A stretch of 64,000 nucleotides of DNA, taken from assembly GCA_037893225.1 (NCBI GenBank), contig JAZGUH010000555.1:868001-932000 (forward strand), in the 5' to 3' direction. The notes beneath the pieces are model-generated. The model ran no database searches. It was not told the DNA's origin and worked only from the letters and a program-made list of their open reading frames with translations. Positions within the stretch are counted from its first letter, which is position 1, and each line of letters begins with the position of its first letter. The position numbers and the translations under genes are program-made. This DNA comes from Hippasteria phrygiana. Lineage: Eukaryota > Echinodermata > Asteroidea > Valvatida > Goniasteridae. Below, one piece after another: positions 11,413 to 21,569 of the stretch.

Positions 11413-12170
11413 TGGGGCGTAGACAAAGGGTCCTTGATTGACCGAACGTCTACGATTAAAATTCGTTTACAAAATATATGGGAGGCCTTCCAAAAAAGTT
11501 AAAGTACAAACAAAAGAGGGACAATAGGAGAACCCCGATTGCACTAGGGCTGTGCGTTCACGGGTAATTTTGGATCCGGGTACCCGAACGCCACACTGGT
11601 TCGGTTCTCGGGTACCCGGAAGTGGACCGTTAAAAAAAAAACGTATACCCGTTTTAACGTATACCCGTAGGCCTAATACGGAGAGCGCTTCCCATTCCCG
11701 CTGCCCCAGTGTCTGAGCAACGTTCAACTCTCTCAAGATCAATATTACTCCCGCCCGCTCTTTGATCATACCGCGGAGCTAGTTTAGCCCCAGCGTAAAC
11801 CGCAGTTCACTTCCATTGACAGACTATAATAAGCAACAAGATAGCTATAGATAAGATACAAACAGCGTTGGCCGACCACATTATTGATACTTTCCATTCA
11901 CTGCATTTTTGTTGACGCATTGTTTTCAAAACACCGCCGGGCGGTTAGGGTCTTTCGAGTCGGAACAGAGTTTCAAATAGATCGAATTCTCTGTATTTAT
12001 TTATTTATTTTTGGTATGAAACCTTACAATGAATTTTTCACCGTAAGTTTCGGGTACCCGAACCGGAAAAATGGAACCGGATATTGACGCCGGCATTCGG
12101 GTATCCGGGTACCCGGATACCCGGAACAGGCCTAGATTGCACCCGTTTCCACACCTGTGTGTGTGTGCGT
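11413..12170 (+). repeat. Dispersed repeat with AAAGAGGGACAATAGG, copy 1 (split)
   Basis: Landmarks are TATGGGAGGCCTTCCAAAAA and AGTTAAAGTACAAACAAAAG. The repeat runs to 11544, is interrupted by an inserted element (11545-12134), and resumes at 12135 with GATTGCACCCGTTTCCACAC. The intact neighbour copy at 12196-12364 gives the empty site. Other copies are at 51276-51425 and 63485-63583. Confidence 0.75.
11545..12134. mobile_element. hAT-type element, 590 bp, with perfect 8-bp target duplication
   Basis: The ends are TAGGGCTGTGCG and, reversed, TAGGCCTGTTCCGG. GATTGCAC flanks both sides (11537-11544 and 12135-12142). CGGGTACCCG palindromes sit near both ends (11577-11620 and 12050-12122). No transposase is seen, so the element is non-autonomous. 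A diverged fragment of the same family is at 32759-32850. Confidence 0.88.
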
Positions 12171-12195
12171 TTGTATAGCTATTCAGACCGTAGAC

Positions 12196-12364
12196 CTTTA
12201 ACAAAGAGGACAATAGGGTCCGGGATTGTGTCAAGGTCCACGATTGAAAATCGTGTACAAAACCAATGGGAGGCCTTCCAAAAAAGTTAGAGTATAAACA
12301 AAGAGGAACAATGGGTTGTCCACGATTGCACCCGTTTACATGACTGCGTGTGTGTGTGTGTGTG
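12196..12364 (+). repeat. AAAGAGGACAATAGG repeat, copy 2 (uninterrupted)
   Basis: It is in tandem with copy 1. It shows CCACGATTGCACCCGTTTAC where copy 1 has the 590-bp insertion, and ends in a (GT)n run at 12345-12364. Confidence 0.75.
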
Positions 12365-12624
12365 AAAAAACCCCACCCATCACGGCCTGTGTTTTCGTCT
12401 ATACATGTAGTTTCCCAGTGTTTTCTGGGTTACAGGGGTTGGGGGTGGGGGGGGGGGGTGTGAACAGTTTTCTCCTGTTGTTTACCGTGTCCTGTGTTAG
12501 CTCCAGACTTGTTGTTTTTGTCCTAAGATGTATTTTTTGTTTTTCTCGGCTAATCAGACCTATGCCCTGTGGGAAGACATATACCTAATATACCTAATAC
12601 CCGAATGACCCGTGACCCATGTCA
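12365..12624. other. No gene; short G tract
   Basis: A G-rich tract lies at 12436-12460. Otherwise nothing is recognised. Confidence 0.4.
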
Positions 12625-12632
12625 TTGCGCAC

Positions 12633-12850
12633 ATTTATTTATTTATTTATTTATTATTTGGCATTCAGCCGGGGTAGCCCACGAAAGTCGTAGGATTTAT
12701 TTCCAGTGGGGTCCCATATGATAGGAGATGAGGAAGGAAGTTACAGTTTTAGGCATGGGAGGAAAACCCCAGAGAATAATTCCGGAAAAAACCCACGGAA
12801 TCATGTAGGAACTGAAAACCCAATCCACATGTTGGCTTTAGCCCCCTTGA
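12633..12850 (-). mobile_element. Retroelement 3' end with (AAAT)n tail
   Basis: On the minus strand the sequence ends CCGGCTGAATGCCAAATAAT followed by (AAAT)n. The body includes GGTTTTCCTCCCATGCC, a motif common in invertebrate SINE or LINE 3' regions. AATGCCAAATA next to a simple tail is shared with the SINE at 43319-43735. Confidence 0.5.
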
Positions 12851-13564
12851 TTTAAACTGGGGTCAGAGTGGTGGAATGCGCAGTTGAAATACTGAACTGG
12901 CTTATTGAAGCCATGCAGTACACACAAAACGGGTGACCTCGGCACATCCTTTGAGTTTGTGCAGCATCATGATTGATTTCATGTGCGAAACAGTTGGCAC
13001 ATGTGAAGTGCCACATGAAGTCTTTTCTGGGAATTTGCAATTTTATACAGTGGAATGACGCTATAACGAACATCGCGGGATCAACAGATATTGTTCGGTA
13101 TAGCAATCGTTCGGTTTAGCGATTTTCAGCCGCCGGTCCGCCGCGTGCCCATTTTTCAGCATGGCATCCGTTCTTTTAAATAGCGCCCACTTGCGTCGTA
13201 TTTGAAGTGCGCCCTCTTGCGTCGTATTTGAAGTGCGCCCTCTTTTGTTTGTAATTGAAGGTTTTTTTCAATTGTGCTTTAGACATGGAAATGTAATATT
13301 CTGCCCCTCTGTAACTGTAACCAGCAGAGTGGGAAGATTGCAAGTTGATTTGGCCACTTTAGTCTTTAAAATCAATAACGAGGGCTAGACTAGTGCAAGG
13401 ACCATATGTACAGCTTGGGGTTTTTACGCATTTAGCGGCGCCCTCTTTTAACCATTGTTACCATTGTTAGTGTAGTAGCATTTCTCGCACCCGCGTGCGG
13501 AGACACAAAAGCACTGTCCATTCATCTTGGCAGTACGTTACACCCTGCATGCCTTGGCGGTTAC
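12851..13564. other. No gene; possible pogo-like terminal fragment
   Basis: Positions 13048-13125 read ACAGTGGAATGACGCTATAA and later GTTCGGTTTAGCG. This resembles the CAGTGNAAN-CGCTATAACGA ends of pogo/Tigger-type elements. A tandem 26-bp GCCCWCTTGCGTCGTATTTG unit occurs at 13185-13240. Confidence 0.4.
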
Positions 13565-13769
13565 TTAACCCCTTGAAGTCAGTTATTTATAGTGAGGCGC
13601 CGGGGTGCCGGGGCGGCGGCCTGTGCAGCCAAGCGTAACATACACAATAATCCAACAATGGATTAAAACTGCAGAAAATGGCGTGTATACATGTACATGT
13701 AGACGTCATCCGGCCTGGTGGAACTGATTTTGTTGCGGCTATAGCTGTCATCCAGCTTCAAAGGGTTAA
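13565..13769 (+). mobile_element. TTAA-flanked MITE family 1, copy a
   Basis: It runs from TTAACCCCTTGAAGTCAG to CAGCTTCAAAGGGTTAA. The core CAACAATGGATTAAAACTGC and TCATCCGGCCTGGTGGAACT identify the family. The final TTAA (13766-13769) is also the first TTAA of the next, oppositely oriented copy. Confidence 0.85.
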
Positions 13770-13980
13770 CCCCTTGCGTACGGATGACGCCAAATGGCGC
13801 AAAAAAACAACCGTGCCACCAGGCCGGGATGACGCCTATGGCCGCTATTTGTGCAGTTTCAATCCATTGTTGGATTTTTGTGTATGTCACGCTTGACTGC
13901 ACAAGTACATTGTGGCCGTTTGGCTTGGCTGCAATGGCCGCTCCGGTGCCTCACTACGAATACCGTACTCAAGGGGTTAA
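13766..13980 (-). mobile_element. TTAA-flanked MITE family 1, copy b
   Basis: It begins TTAACCCCTTGCGTACGG and ends GTACTCAAGGGGTTAA, with a 16-bp inverted terminal repeat. The core is reversed relative to copy a (GCAGTTTCAATCCATTGTTG). There is no coding capacity. TTAA targets and CCC tips fit piggyBac-type mobilisation. Confidence 0.88.
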
Positions 13981-14850
13981 GGATGACTTTGAATATGTGC
14001 CAGCCATTGAATCATGTCCATGTAATTACATGTTCATACTTTCTAAGCTTACCGAATTATAAAGCAACAGTTGGCTTTTCCCTTCTATTCCTCGGGGAAA
14101 TAATAGCCACCTGTCACTCTTCAACATAAAGCTGCGGCCGTTTGGGAATTACAAACAGCCCAAATACCCGACCCATTTTTTAGAAATCCGTTCCCTTTTT
14201 TTCAACAACAATGTTCGTTAAGTTTTGTACATAAAATTTGGGATCCAAGGTGGTGTTCGGTATATGTTTGTTAAAAAACAAACAATCACCGTATTTTAGT
14301 TTTAATGGATTTTGGATGTAAAATTACGGGACCTTGAAAATATCGCGTGTCTGTATAGTTTTTGCATTTTAACCTAAATTTATACAAAGAGGATGTAAAT
14401 TTACAAGACCACGTTGTCAAAATATAACATATTCGCTGTATATCTAGCAACACCAATGAAATGTTGTTTATTTACAGAATCTACTGTTCTCCTACACAAT
14501 TTTCATGACGCAGCAACTCACCGATCAGAACTGAAGAAATTTATGTTTACAAAAGCCATTTTTAATTTTAGTGTAGAGCAACAGCAAACTGCGCATGCGT
14601 AAAGGCGATTTCACTGCACAAGTATCCTTGCAAAAAAAACCGCATTGATACATTGACACGATCGATCTCGGTGATCATCGCATGGATGTCGCATCAATGT
14701 GAAATTTTTGGGGAAGTCCCGATCTCTTTAACGAACCGCACGGGACTTATGTGATTTGTTGATAGGGATACACTTTAACACAGCACGAAATCCGTGTGTT
14801 TGTGACATTGATGCGATTTCATCGCATGGGACCGGTTGTGTGAAACGGAC
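13981..14850. other. No gene recognised
   Basis: Positions 14205-14270 contain AATGTTCGTTAAGTT and GTGTTCGGTATATG, echoing the pogo-like fragment at 13048 and perhaps its other end. Positions 14640-14850 hold an imperfect GATGCGATTTCATCGCATGG palindrome. Confidence 0.4.
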
Positions 14851-14920
14851 TTGACCCTAACTCCCTTGGGTGTGTGGAAAATCATATTAAAATTGGAGGA
14901 TTCAGGACTGTGAGGGTTAA
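14851..14920. mobile_element. Short MITE, sister of 6002-6073
   Basis: It runs from TTGACCCTAACTCCCTTGGG to GACTGTGAGGGTTAA. It is the reverse complement of the 6002 element, with one TTAA mutated to TTGA. Confidence 0.6.
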
Positions 14921-14997
14921 TAGGCATACAGTTGATTAACAAAAGTCAGGAAAAACGTTTAATTACATTGTACATGACAGGCGATTCCACTGTACAC

Positions 14998-15443
14998 CAG
15001 TGATGTAGTCGAGACCATCACCAGACCCTTCAAGACCCTGCAAGACCAACACAAGACCATCACAAGACCTTCAGCCCTTAACCCCTTGACCTCGGGTTTT
15101 AGATGGGGGAACCGGGGCGCCATTCTGGCTTGTGCAGCCAAGTGAAACGGAACCAAGGGGCTTGTGCAGCCAAGCATAACGTACACAATACCCCAATAAT
15201 GGATTGAAAGCGTAGAGATTGGCACATACAAATGTACATGTAAATGTGTCAACTGGCCTGGTGGAAATTTTCAATCCGCACGTATATAAAGTGTCAACCA
15301 GTGGCAAGGGGTTAATTCAAGTCTCAAGCTATTCAAATGAACTGTAATAAAAGCATTCCTTTGTCATGGTTTATGCCTGTTACTTGTCCCTGTAACAAGC
15401 TGGTCTTGTGCCTGGACTTGTGATGGTCTCAACAGCATCACTG
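14998..15443 (-). mobile_element. hAT-like foldback element (copy B) with a nested MITE
   Basis: The ends are CAGTGATGTAGTCGAGACC and, reversed, CAGTGATGCTGTTGAGACC. The flanks are CTGTACAC (14990-14997) and CGGTACAC (15444-15451), a 7-of-8 target duplication. The arms are degenerate AAGACC repeats. The core AAAGCATTCCTTTGTCATGG matches copy A reversed. A MITE (15078-15315) is inserted at a TTAA. Confidence 0.82.
15078..15315 (+). mobile_element. TTAA-flanked MITE family 1, copy c
   Basis: It starts TTAACCCCTTGACCTCGGG and ends AGTGGCAAGGGGTTAA. Copy A of the host foldback element shows the empty site as a single TTAA (4333-4336, minus-strand context TTCAGTATTAATTCAAG). The insertion and TTAA duplication are therefore visible directly. 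CAGCCAAG occurs twice inside. Confidence 0.9.
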
Positions 15444-15451
15444 CGGTACAC

Positions 15452-16107
15452 ATGACACTGCAGACCGCGGTAGAGCAAGAAATTCCCTTGCTTTGAGGTT
15501 AGTGGCCAAAATTCTATAATTTATCAGTTGTTTGTCTCTGGAATATTTCTGAAACATGCCAGGTCTTGTTTCCCAGGAGAATTTCTAAGCTGTTTTTGTA
15601 TCCTTTGGCATCATTTGCTTGGGAGATTGCGGCAAACAGTGACTCTGATAAATACGTGTATACAATGCATATATGTACCAGCATGCATACATCAGCATGC
15701 ATACATTTCAGTCCGGTGCCATTGGGATCTTGTGGCTTGCCTCAAAATAGCAGGACGTGTGGCAGTAGAGATAAGAATCCTCGGAAACCAATAAAATGAA
15801 GAATTTATGAGTAGAAGAGTTTTGCAACTGATGCTGAGAGCATGTGGATATGTCCCCAATTGACCGCTGAAACTCTGTGCCCGCTAGACCGGGGGTGACT
15901 TAGCCACCTGTTGTGTTTTAGGGAGAAATTTCTTTATTTAGAGGCATGGCAAAGAGATTACTGCCACCTCTGGGAAAACGTCTCTCGGGCGTGTAACATT
16001 CAAACCCTAAGTGATGGGAGCATTACATGTACCTGCCAATTCTGGGGTGTCCTGTTGCAATTTGATTTTGTCAGATGTGGTTTCTGGTTTGTTGTGGTGG
16101 ATTGGAG
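15452..16107. other. No gene recognised
   Basis: Plain sequence. The long frame opening at 15911 enters the SAP element below, and its first ~100 codons show no domain. Confidence 0.4.
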
Positions 16108-16478
16108 CAATTCGGTCGATTCACAACTAGATGCGCCGCCAGCGGCAAGCCAGGAAAGGCCAATTTCCCACTTTCGGGTTCCACATCGCATCTATCATGT
16201 TGTATTAGATGGTGGACAGTACAGCAGTATGGATTTCGCGCGAATGCGAGTGGATGAGTTAAAGCAATTTTTGACTAATCGGGGAATACCTTGTGCGGGA
16301 AAGAAGAGAGAGGAGTTGGTAGATTTAGCGGAGAAGGGGTGTAAGAAGTACGGTCGATGCATTGGCGATACCCACTTCCGGTTTTGCAATGTTGACATTT
16401 TCCCCATGATGCACTGCATAATTTGGCTTCTCCCCAGTTGCCACTGGAGGTGCACCGAGTTGTGAATCAACCGAATTG
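16108..16478 (+). mobile_element. 371-bp TIR element carrying a SAP-domain frame
   Basis: The left end is CAATTCGGTCGATTCACAAC and the right end, reversed, CAATTCGGTTGATTCACAAC. The similarity continues inward for about 60 bases (GCGCCGCCAGCGGCAA against GCACCTCCAGTGGCAA). Between the ends lies a start codon followed by a SAP motif. The element looks like an internally deleted derivative of a larger transposon whose first exon began with SAP. I could not make out a target duplication. Confidence 0.75.
16229..16372 (+). pseudogene. SAP-domain N-terminus of a transposon-encoded protein
   Basis: From ATG at 16229 the frame reads MDFARMRVDELKQFLTNRGI, then PCAGKKREELVDLAEKG. This fits the SAP fold: a helix with a hydrophobic/LK core, RG turn, GxK and a second leucine-rich helix. 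SAP motifs bind DNA, usually AT-rich. I chose this ATG because the SAP motif starts at once and the upstream part of the open frame is the terminal repeat. After about 45 codons the frame runs into the right terminal repeat, so nothing catalytic is left. The parent protein is unknown; SAP modules of this style precede YqaJ-type nuclease or recombinase domains in some invertebrate mobile genes, which is only a guess here. Confidence 0.7.
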
Positions 16479-16539
16479 TAGCTACATGTATATGTAGTAC
16501 ATGTATAAACAGGAATAACAAGATTTTGACAGTTTGACC

Positions 16540-16554
16540 CCCCCCCCCCCCCCT
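16540..16554. repeat. Poly-C tract
   Basis: A short C run after the SAP element. Confidence 0.8.
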
Positions 16555-16674
16555 TTAAAAAATGTTTTTTTAATGAAAATGACCTGACAGGAATGGAAGG
16601 TTAGTACGTACTTTGTGTTTGCCCAGGCTGTCAGGGCTTGACATCCACACTGGATCAGTGGACTGAGTCATGTC

Positions 16675-17154
16675 AAAGATGATGTTGATTGCTGAGAGAA
16701 GTCTGCGTCATTTTTAGTTTTATGTCGATTGCATATTGTAAAATATAACGGCCAATTATTTCTGCCATGAAATAACCAAAAAGTGACTTTTGAGAGCAAT
16801 TTTATCAAACCCCCTCTCGCCCGCTGGTTCCATTTGTCTAAAAGTTGTCGCTGCGGGCAGAAAACAATTCTGACGTCATAGGACGAACTCCCTTGTGTGT
16901 CTAGCACTAGGAACAAAAGAGGAGTTTGTACTATGACGTCAGAATTGTTTGCTGCCCTAAGTGACAACTTTTAGACAAATGGCATCAACGGGCTGTGCTG
17001 CGCTGGAGGGGACTTGATAAAAATAGATGTCAGAAGTCACTTTTTTGTTATTTCATGGCAGAAAAAAATTGGCTGTTTTATTTTACAATACGAAATCGAC
17101 ATAAAAAAAATAAATAAATGACGCAAACTTCTCTCAGCAATCAACATCATCTTT
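16675..17154. mobile_element. Large near-perfect palindrome (TTAAAGATGATG family), copy 1
   Basis: Two arms of about 215-230 bases face each other around a short spacer (about 16890-16918). The left arm starts AAAGATGATGTTGATTGCTG and the right arm ends CAGCAATCAACATCATCTTT. Each arm carries CCATTTGTCTAAAAGT or its complement and a perfect TGACGTCA next to the spacer (16871-16878 and 16934-16941). The right border is TTTAAGG and the second copy has TTAAAGAGG at its left border, so TTAA is the likely target. Confidence 0.88.
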
Positions 17155-17548
17155 AAGGAGAGACTGTTCTCTATTGAGAGCGCAAAAATAGCCTCAAAGA
17201 AGATTCTTGAAATTACGTTTCTTGAAATTTGGTCAAAAAGTCCGAGTCTGGAAACAGAGAGGGAAATAGGCGAAGCATCCTTTGAAGTGGCTCACTAGTT
17301 TTCTGAAATAGTTTCAAGTGGTTATTGACAAATTGTGTTGTCTGTTGCATATATGCGTAGACCTTAAGTTTAGCGGCCATCTTCAAGGTACATTTTTGTC
17401 TTTAAAATTTTGCAACAATGTCAGCACAAAAAGTCTATCCATGCCTAACAAAGACATGTGCGGACTGTCTTTACAAGTAGGTAGTACCTGTACTTGTCAC
17501 ATAAATGTATTTACACAAAAGCAGTAAAACAAAGTTTGAAAAACTTGT

Positions 17549-17693
17549 TTAACCCTCCTACTATTATCACAACCTATCAAAAAACCAAATCCTCCCCTCC
17601 CACAGCTTGTGTGTCTAAACCAGTTACTCAATAGGTTTTGATGTAAGGTACATGTAGTTGGCTCAAATTTGGCACTGAGAGAGGGAGGGTTAA
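17549..17693 (-). mobile_element. TTAA-flanked MITE family 2, copy a (145 bp)
   Basis: It begins TTAACCCTCCTACTATTATC and ends GAGAGAGGGAGGGTTAA. Sisters at 40592-40746 and 62177-62325 share GTGCCAAAATGGAG (here reversed and diverged) and ATCAAAACCTAT. Confidence 0.85.
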
Positions 17694-18906
17694 TGACGTT
17701 TTGCGCCATAATTAAGAATTTTAGGTTTGTTTTGGTTTCTTTTCTTCAATGCAGCAAATGGTGAAAAGGGCAAAGTCTAACTACAATGTACATGTGTGAC
17801 AATCTGTTGTTTTGTTTTATAACTTTCTGTGAACCATGTACATGTACTTTAGTGTGCTGTGAGTGACAGCTCTTGATCCCATCAAACTCCGGGAGAGGAC
17901 TTTTCATACAGTGCTCGTCATATCCCTCAAGTCGGTCATATCAATGCTGTGCCAAGTCCAAGGTGATCCATACATGTAGCTGGTGGCAGATTAACTATAA
18001 TCAACATTGACATGCATCGCTCTGCGCCCGTGCCTCTGTCAGAAGACACAAGGTTGGCCGATGACAGCCGCCATTGCGCTGCAAGCCCTACGTGTATAAA
18101 TCCACCTCCTTCTCTCTCTCCCCCACCCCCCTTCCCCCCTCCCATAATTTGAGTCCTTGCCTGCAATCATTGCTGTTAACTCGGGCCTGCTATCACCCTG
18201 GAACAGCCCAGGCGCCCCAATTAACGGGTGCAATAAGGGGAAGTGGATTACAGCACGGGGGAGGAAGGAGAGGGGGGGGAGGAGAGTAGAGGGGAGAAGG
18301 AATGGGGTCAGAGGTCAAACAATGACACACTGCAACGTGTCTCTGTCTGTGACAGACTTGTTTTTGTGCTGACTAGATGGGTTTCCTATTCTTAGATAGA
18401 ACCGATCGTCTAAAAATCTTTGCTGCGATAGCAGGAATTTTCTTAGCTCTTATAAGATTCAGTCGTGATCCTTATCATTTGACCATCTTTTATATTTATC
18501 CTGCGTCGTCTGGGTTTTGAGGGTGTGGTCTCTCTTTCTTTTTTTAAGGCGATGTCTCATTTTTAAGGTGTGCATGGCAAAAACAAAATTCAGACATGCT
18601 GTATTAAAAGTATAATGTATGTACAAGCAGGGTTTTTACTTGGACTAAGGGATAATAGGATCTTCTTCCAACATAAACATGATCAAGGGAAATGGCAAAG
18701 TATAACCCTAACCCTGAGGGTGCATGCAACAAGTCCCGAGTATGACATCAGAGCTAATCGAACGGCACAGGGCTAACCCAAGTCGACCCGGGTGAGCTAC
18801 TCAAACGCACCCATTAGTGCATGGCTTCTCCCATTTTTAAGGTCTTTTCAAGACATGACCTTAGGAAAGTGGATTTTATTTCCAAGCCATTTCCTCCGTT
18901 GAACGT
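17694..18906. other. No gene recognised, 17.7-18.9 kb
   Basis: A pyrimidine-rich stretch (18100-18150) and a purine-rich stretch (18255-18305) account for the overlapping frames at 17936-18372. Nothing conserved is seen. Confidence 0.45.
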
Positions 18907-18907
18907 C

Positions 18908-20113
18908 TTAAAGAGGATGTTGATTGCTGAGAGAAGTCTGCGTCATTTTTTAGCTTGATGGAGATTGTGTATTGTAAAATAATACAGTAGATGATTTCTG
19001 CCATGAAATAACAAAAAAGTGACCTTTGACATGTTTTAGAGCTATTTTTATCAAGTCCCCTCTAGCGCAGCATAGCCCGCTGGTGCCATTTGTCTAAAAG
19101 TCGTCGCTGTGGGCAGCAAATAAATCATAACACCTTGCACCTTTTATGCCTAGCACTTACATGTACACACAGGCACAAAAGAGGAGTTTGTGTTTATATG
19201 ACATCAGATTTGTTTGCAGCCCACAGCAACGACTTTTAGACAAATGACACCAGTGGTCTAGAGGGGACTTAATAAAAACTAGCTCTCAATTCACTTTTTG
19301 TGTCGCCTAAACATATGTTTTAGGGGGGACACTCAGTCCTAAATTCTGTATGACCATACAATGTACATGTATGTACAATGTACATGTACATGTAGCTCCG
19401 TAGATCCGTATTCCCGTATCTCCATATCCCCATAAAATACGAGGGTTTGTACATACATGTTCAAGTTTTAAGTTAAGTTTTTGGGAGAAAGTTTATAACA
19501 TGCTTTCATGGATTTTGCTGAAACTTATATACAGTGACCCTTGTGTGGAAAGACTGAATTCTTCTTCGGAATGCTGAGGTCAAATGTCATGTAGGGGTCA
19601 TTAGAAATCATTAGTATGTCTGTATGTGGCATTTTGGTTAGTTTCAGGTAAATTGGGTCTCACATGTAAAGTTTATGCCCAATTGCAATCAAACTTAGGT
19701 CAGGTGCATGTATGTTAACCATCATATGATGGTGATGTGAAAGGTTACTTACTGAGGTTAAAGGTCATTTGAGGTCAAGTTATAAAATAGGCTGAAAATT
19801 GGTCTCATTTGAAAAGTTGCAGTCCAATTGCAATCAAACTTCAGCCAAAGGTGCAACATGGAAACATGTGATGTTGATAAAGGTCACATATCAATGTCAA
19901 ATGTCACTTCAGGTCAAGTGGTGAAATACAAAATGTAGGCTGAAAATGTAAAATTGCTCTTATTTGAAAAGTTGAAACTTAGATCCAACGACCAAACAAA
20001 AGGCGACACGTGTGATCCGCGAATCACCTTGTTTGTTATTTCAATGCAGAAATAATTGGTTGTTTCATTTTACAATACGCAATCAACATAAAACTACAAA
20101 ATAACGCAGACAT
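18908..20113. mobile_element. Palindrome family (TTAAAGAGGATG), copy 2, interrupted
   Basis: The left arm (18908-19140) and right arm match copy 1. The right arm is split: 19170-19297, then a foreign 730-bp segment, then 20028-20113 (TTTGTTATTTCAATGCAGAA onward). Copy 1 has the uninterrupted right arm (17036-17060), which fixes the insertion point. Confidence 0.85.
19298..20027 (+). mobile_element. GTGTCGCC element, copy 1
   Basis: It starts TTTTGTGTCGCCTAAACA and ends AAAAGGCGACACGTGTGATC plus a small hairpin (GTGAT CCGCGA ATCAC). The termini GTGTCGCC and GGCGACAC are inverted. The interior repeats AGGTCA-like half-sites and the phrase CCAATTGCAATCAAACTT about every 150 bases, suggesting internal tandem units. 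A second copy is at 40813-41487. There is no coding sequence. Confidence 0.8.
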
Positions 20114-20688
20114 GAATTATGACACTCATAATGGTATTGAACAAAGTAGTTTTAGGTTCATTTCAATATTGTAAGAAGTAATTTATTTGTTTTCAGTTCG
20201 TACATCTGTCTTGTTTTGTAGCCTATTCATTCTCTGTTCATCTTAGTTTCTCCTTGATTTTTTGGACTGAGCGGAGTGACCACCCTGGACACAAGGTTCC
20301 TCTGGGCGACAGTAGTTTCCAGTATTATCTTGTCAGATCCAACAACAGCGCTCCATGTCAGCTTCAACTTGGTCCATTAACAAGAGAGGGATGGTCAGGA
20401 AACAGCCCGCCTGTCAGTCAGTGGATAGGAAAAGCGTCTAATTACAAGATATCCCCTTTGATTATATTTGCGCCCTTCCCTTTGTTGGGACAGGGCACAC
20501 AGATTTTGGAAGCTAACATTTGTGTAACAGGTGCGCTTTTTGACTTGAATGACAAGTTGGACTTGAAGCATTGGCGGTATTGTGAAAGATGCAGTTGAAT
20601 AGTTATCAGTTCATGGTCTTTGGCCAATCAGGTAAATTGGCTGCAAGAAATGTTGACGTGAGTCTTACTTTATAAAGAAGTCATTACC
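20114..20688. other. No gene recognised; long frame 20254-20598 unassigned
   Basis: The 114-codon plus-strand frame has no domain I recognise and no start context worth noting. It is not part of a visible repeat. Confidence 0.4.
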
Positions 20689-20939
20689 TTAACCCTAACC
20701 CCCTTGGGTAACTTTACTAGAAAGTATCCTGAATCCGCCAAAATCCACCTATTTTGTCATGCACAAAAAGTTGGTTTTGGTGACTGCTCCTGAATCCATC
20801 AAAATCCTGCAGTACCGCTTGGCTTACAATCCTCAATCCATCAAAATCCCCCAGTTTTCAATATGGAGGTATCCTGAATCTGCCCAAATCCTCCAAAACA
20901 GGGTTTGAATTTTGATGGATTTAGGTAGGTTAGGGTTAA
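20689..20939. mobile_element. TTAA-flanked MITE with TTAACCCTAAC ends (251 bp)
   Basis: The ends are TTAACCCTAACCCCCTTGGG and, reversed, TTAACCCTAACCTACC. The inside has repeated CTGAATCCRYCAAAATCC units. Despite the telomere-like ends this is not telomeric DNA. Confidence 0.7.
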
Positions 20940-21061
20940 AGAATAGTGCTGTAAAGCCCCATATATTTGACATCATCCCTGATGCAAAAATTACATCTTC
21001 ACATTGATTGTGTGGTACCCGCTGTTGTATTGGATTTGAATTGACCAGCCAACACTTGCTA

Positions 21062-21556
21062 GCCGTGTCCGCATTGGACTTTTTTTGGTAAAACCTATGG
21101 AGACTGTTGTCAACTTAACCAAATTAAGTCCAATGCGGACAGCCGGTAAACTTGCCAAATTGTCAAGTGTCGATTGTCGGTTGTCGGTTTTACCCTCCGC
21201 AGCAGTAAGTTTTACAGGCCCAAGCGAGTAGCCGAAGAGTTACGTGGTAGGTTTTACGTCGCTGAAAAGTCCAATGCGGACAGCCACGGTGAAGTAAAAC
21301 CTACATTTTGATCACGTGCCGTCTGCAGATCAATGCATGCCGCGCCTCTACGTTGGCATACACAATGAAATGCGTGTAAATTTAGCGCGTTCTACAAAAC
21401 CACAGAGGACATTCACTGCATAATAGTTTATTTGACCAAGGACTTTCAGCGAGCCATGTAATCCAAGTGCGGACGCACGGAAGAATAACCACAGTGGAAT
21501 GTTAACAATCATTTACGTTAACTTTTGACAATAATTAATCTAATGCGAACGCGGCT
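21062..21556. mobile_element. Foldback element, CCGTGTCCGCATTGGAC ends
   Basis: The left end AGCCGTGTCCGCATTGGACT pairs with CTAATGCGAACGCGGCT on the right. Internal copies of AGTCCAATGCGGACAGCC (21130 and 21270) add nested hairpins. It is related to the element at 5214-5784. Confidence 0.65.
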
Positions 21557-21569
21557 TTAGTCATGTTAG

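Noticed and set aside
20689..20702. TTAACCCTAACCC as telomeric repeat
   Set aside because: Only two TAACCC-like units, mirrored at 20925-20939. They are MITE ends, not a telomere array.
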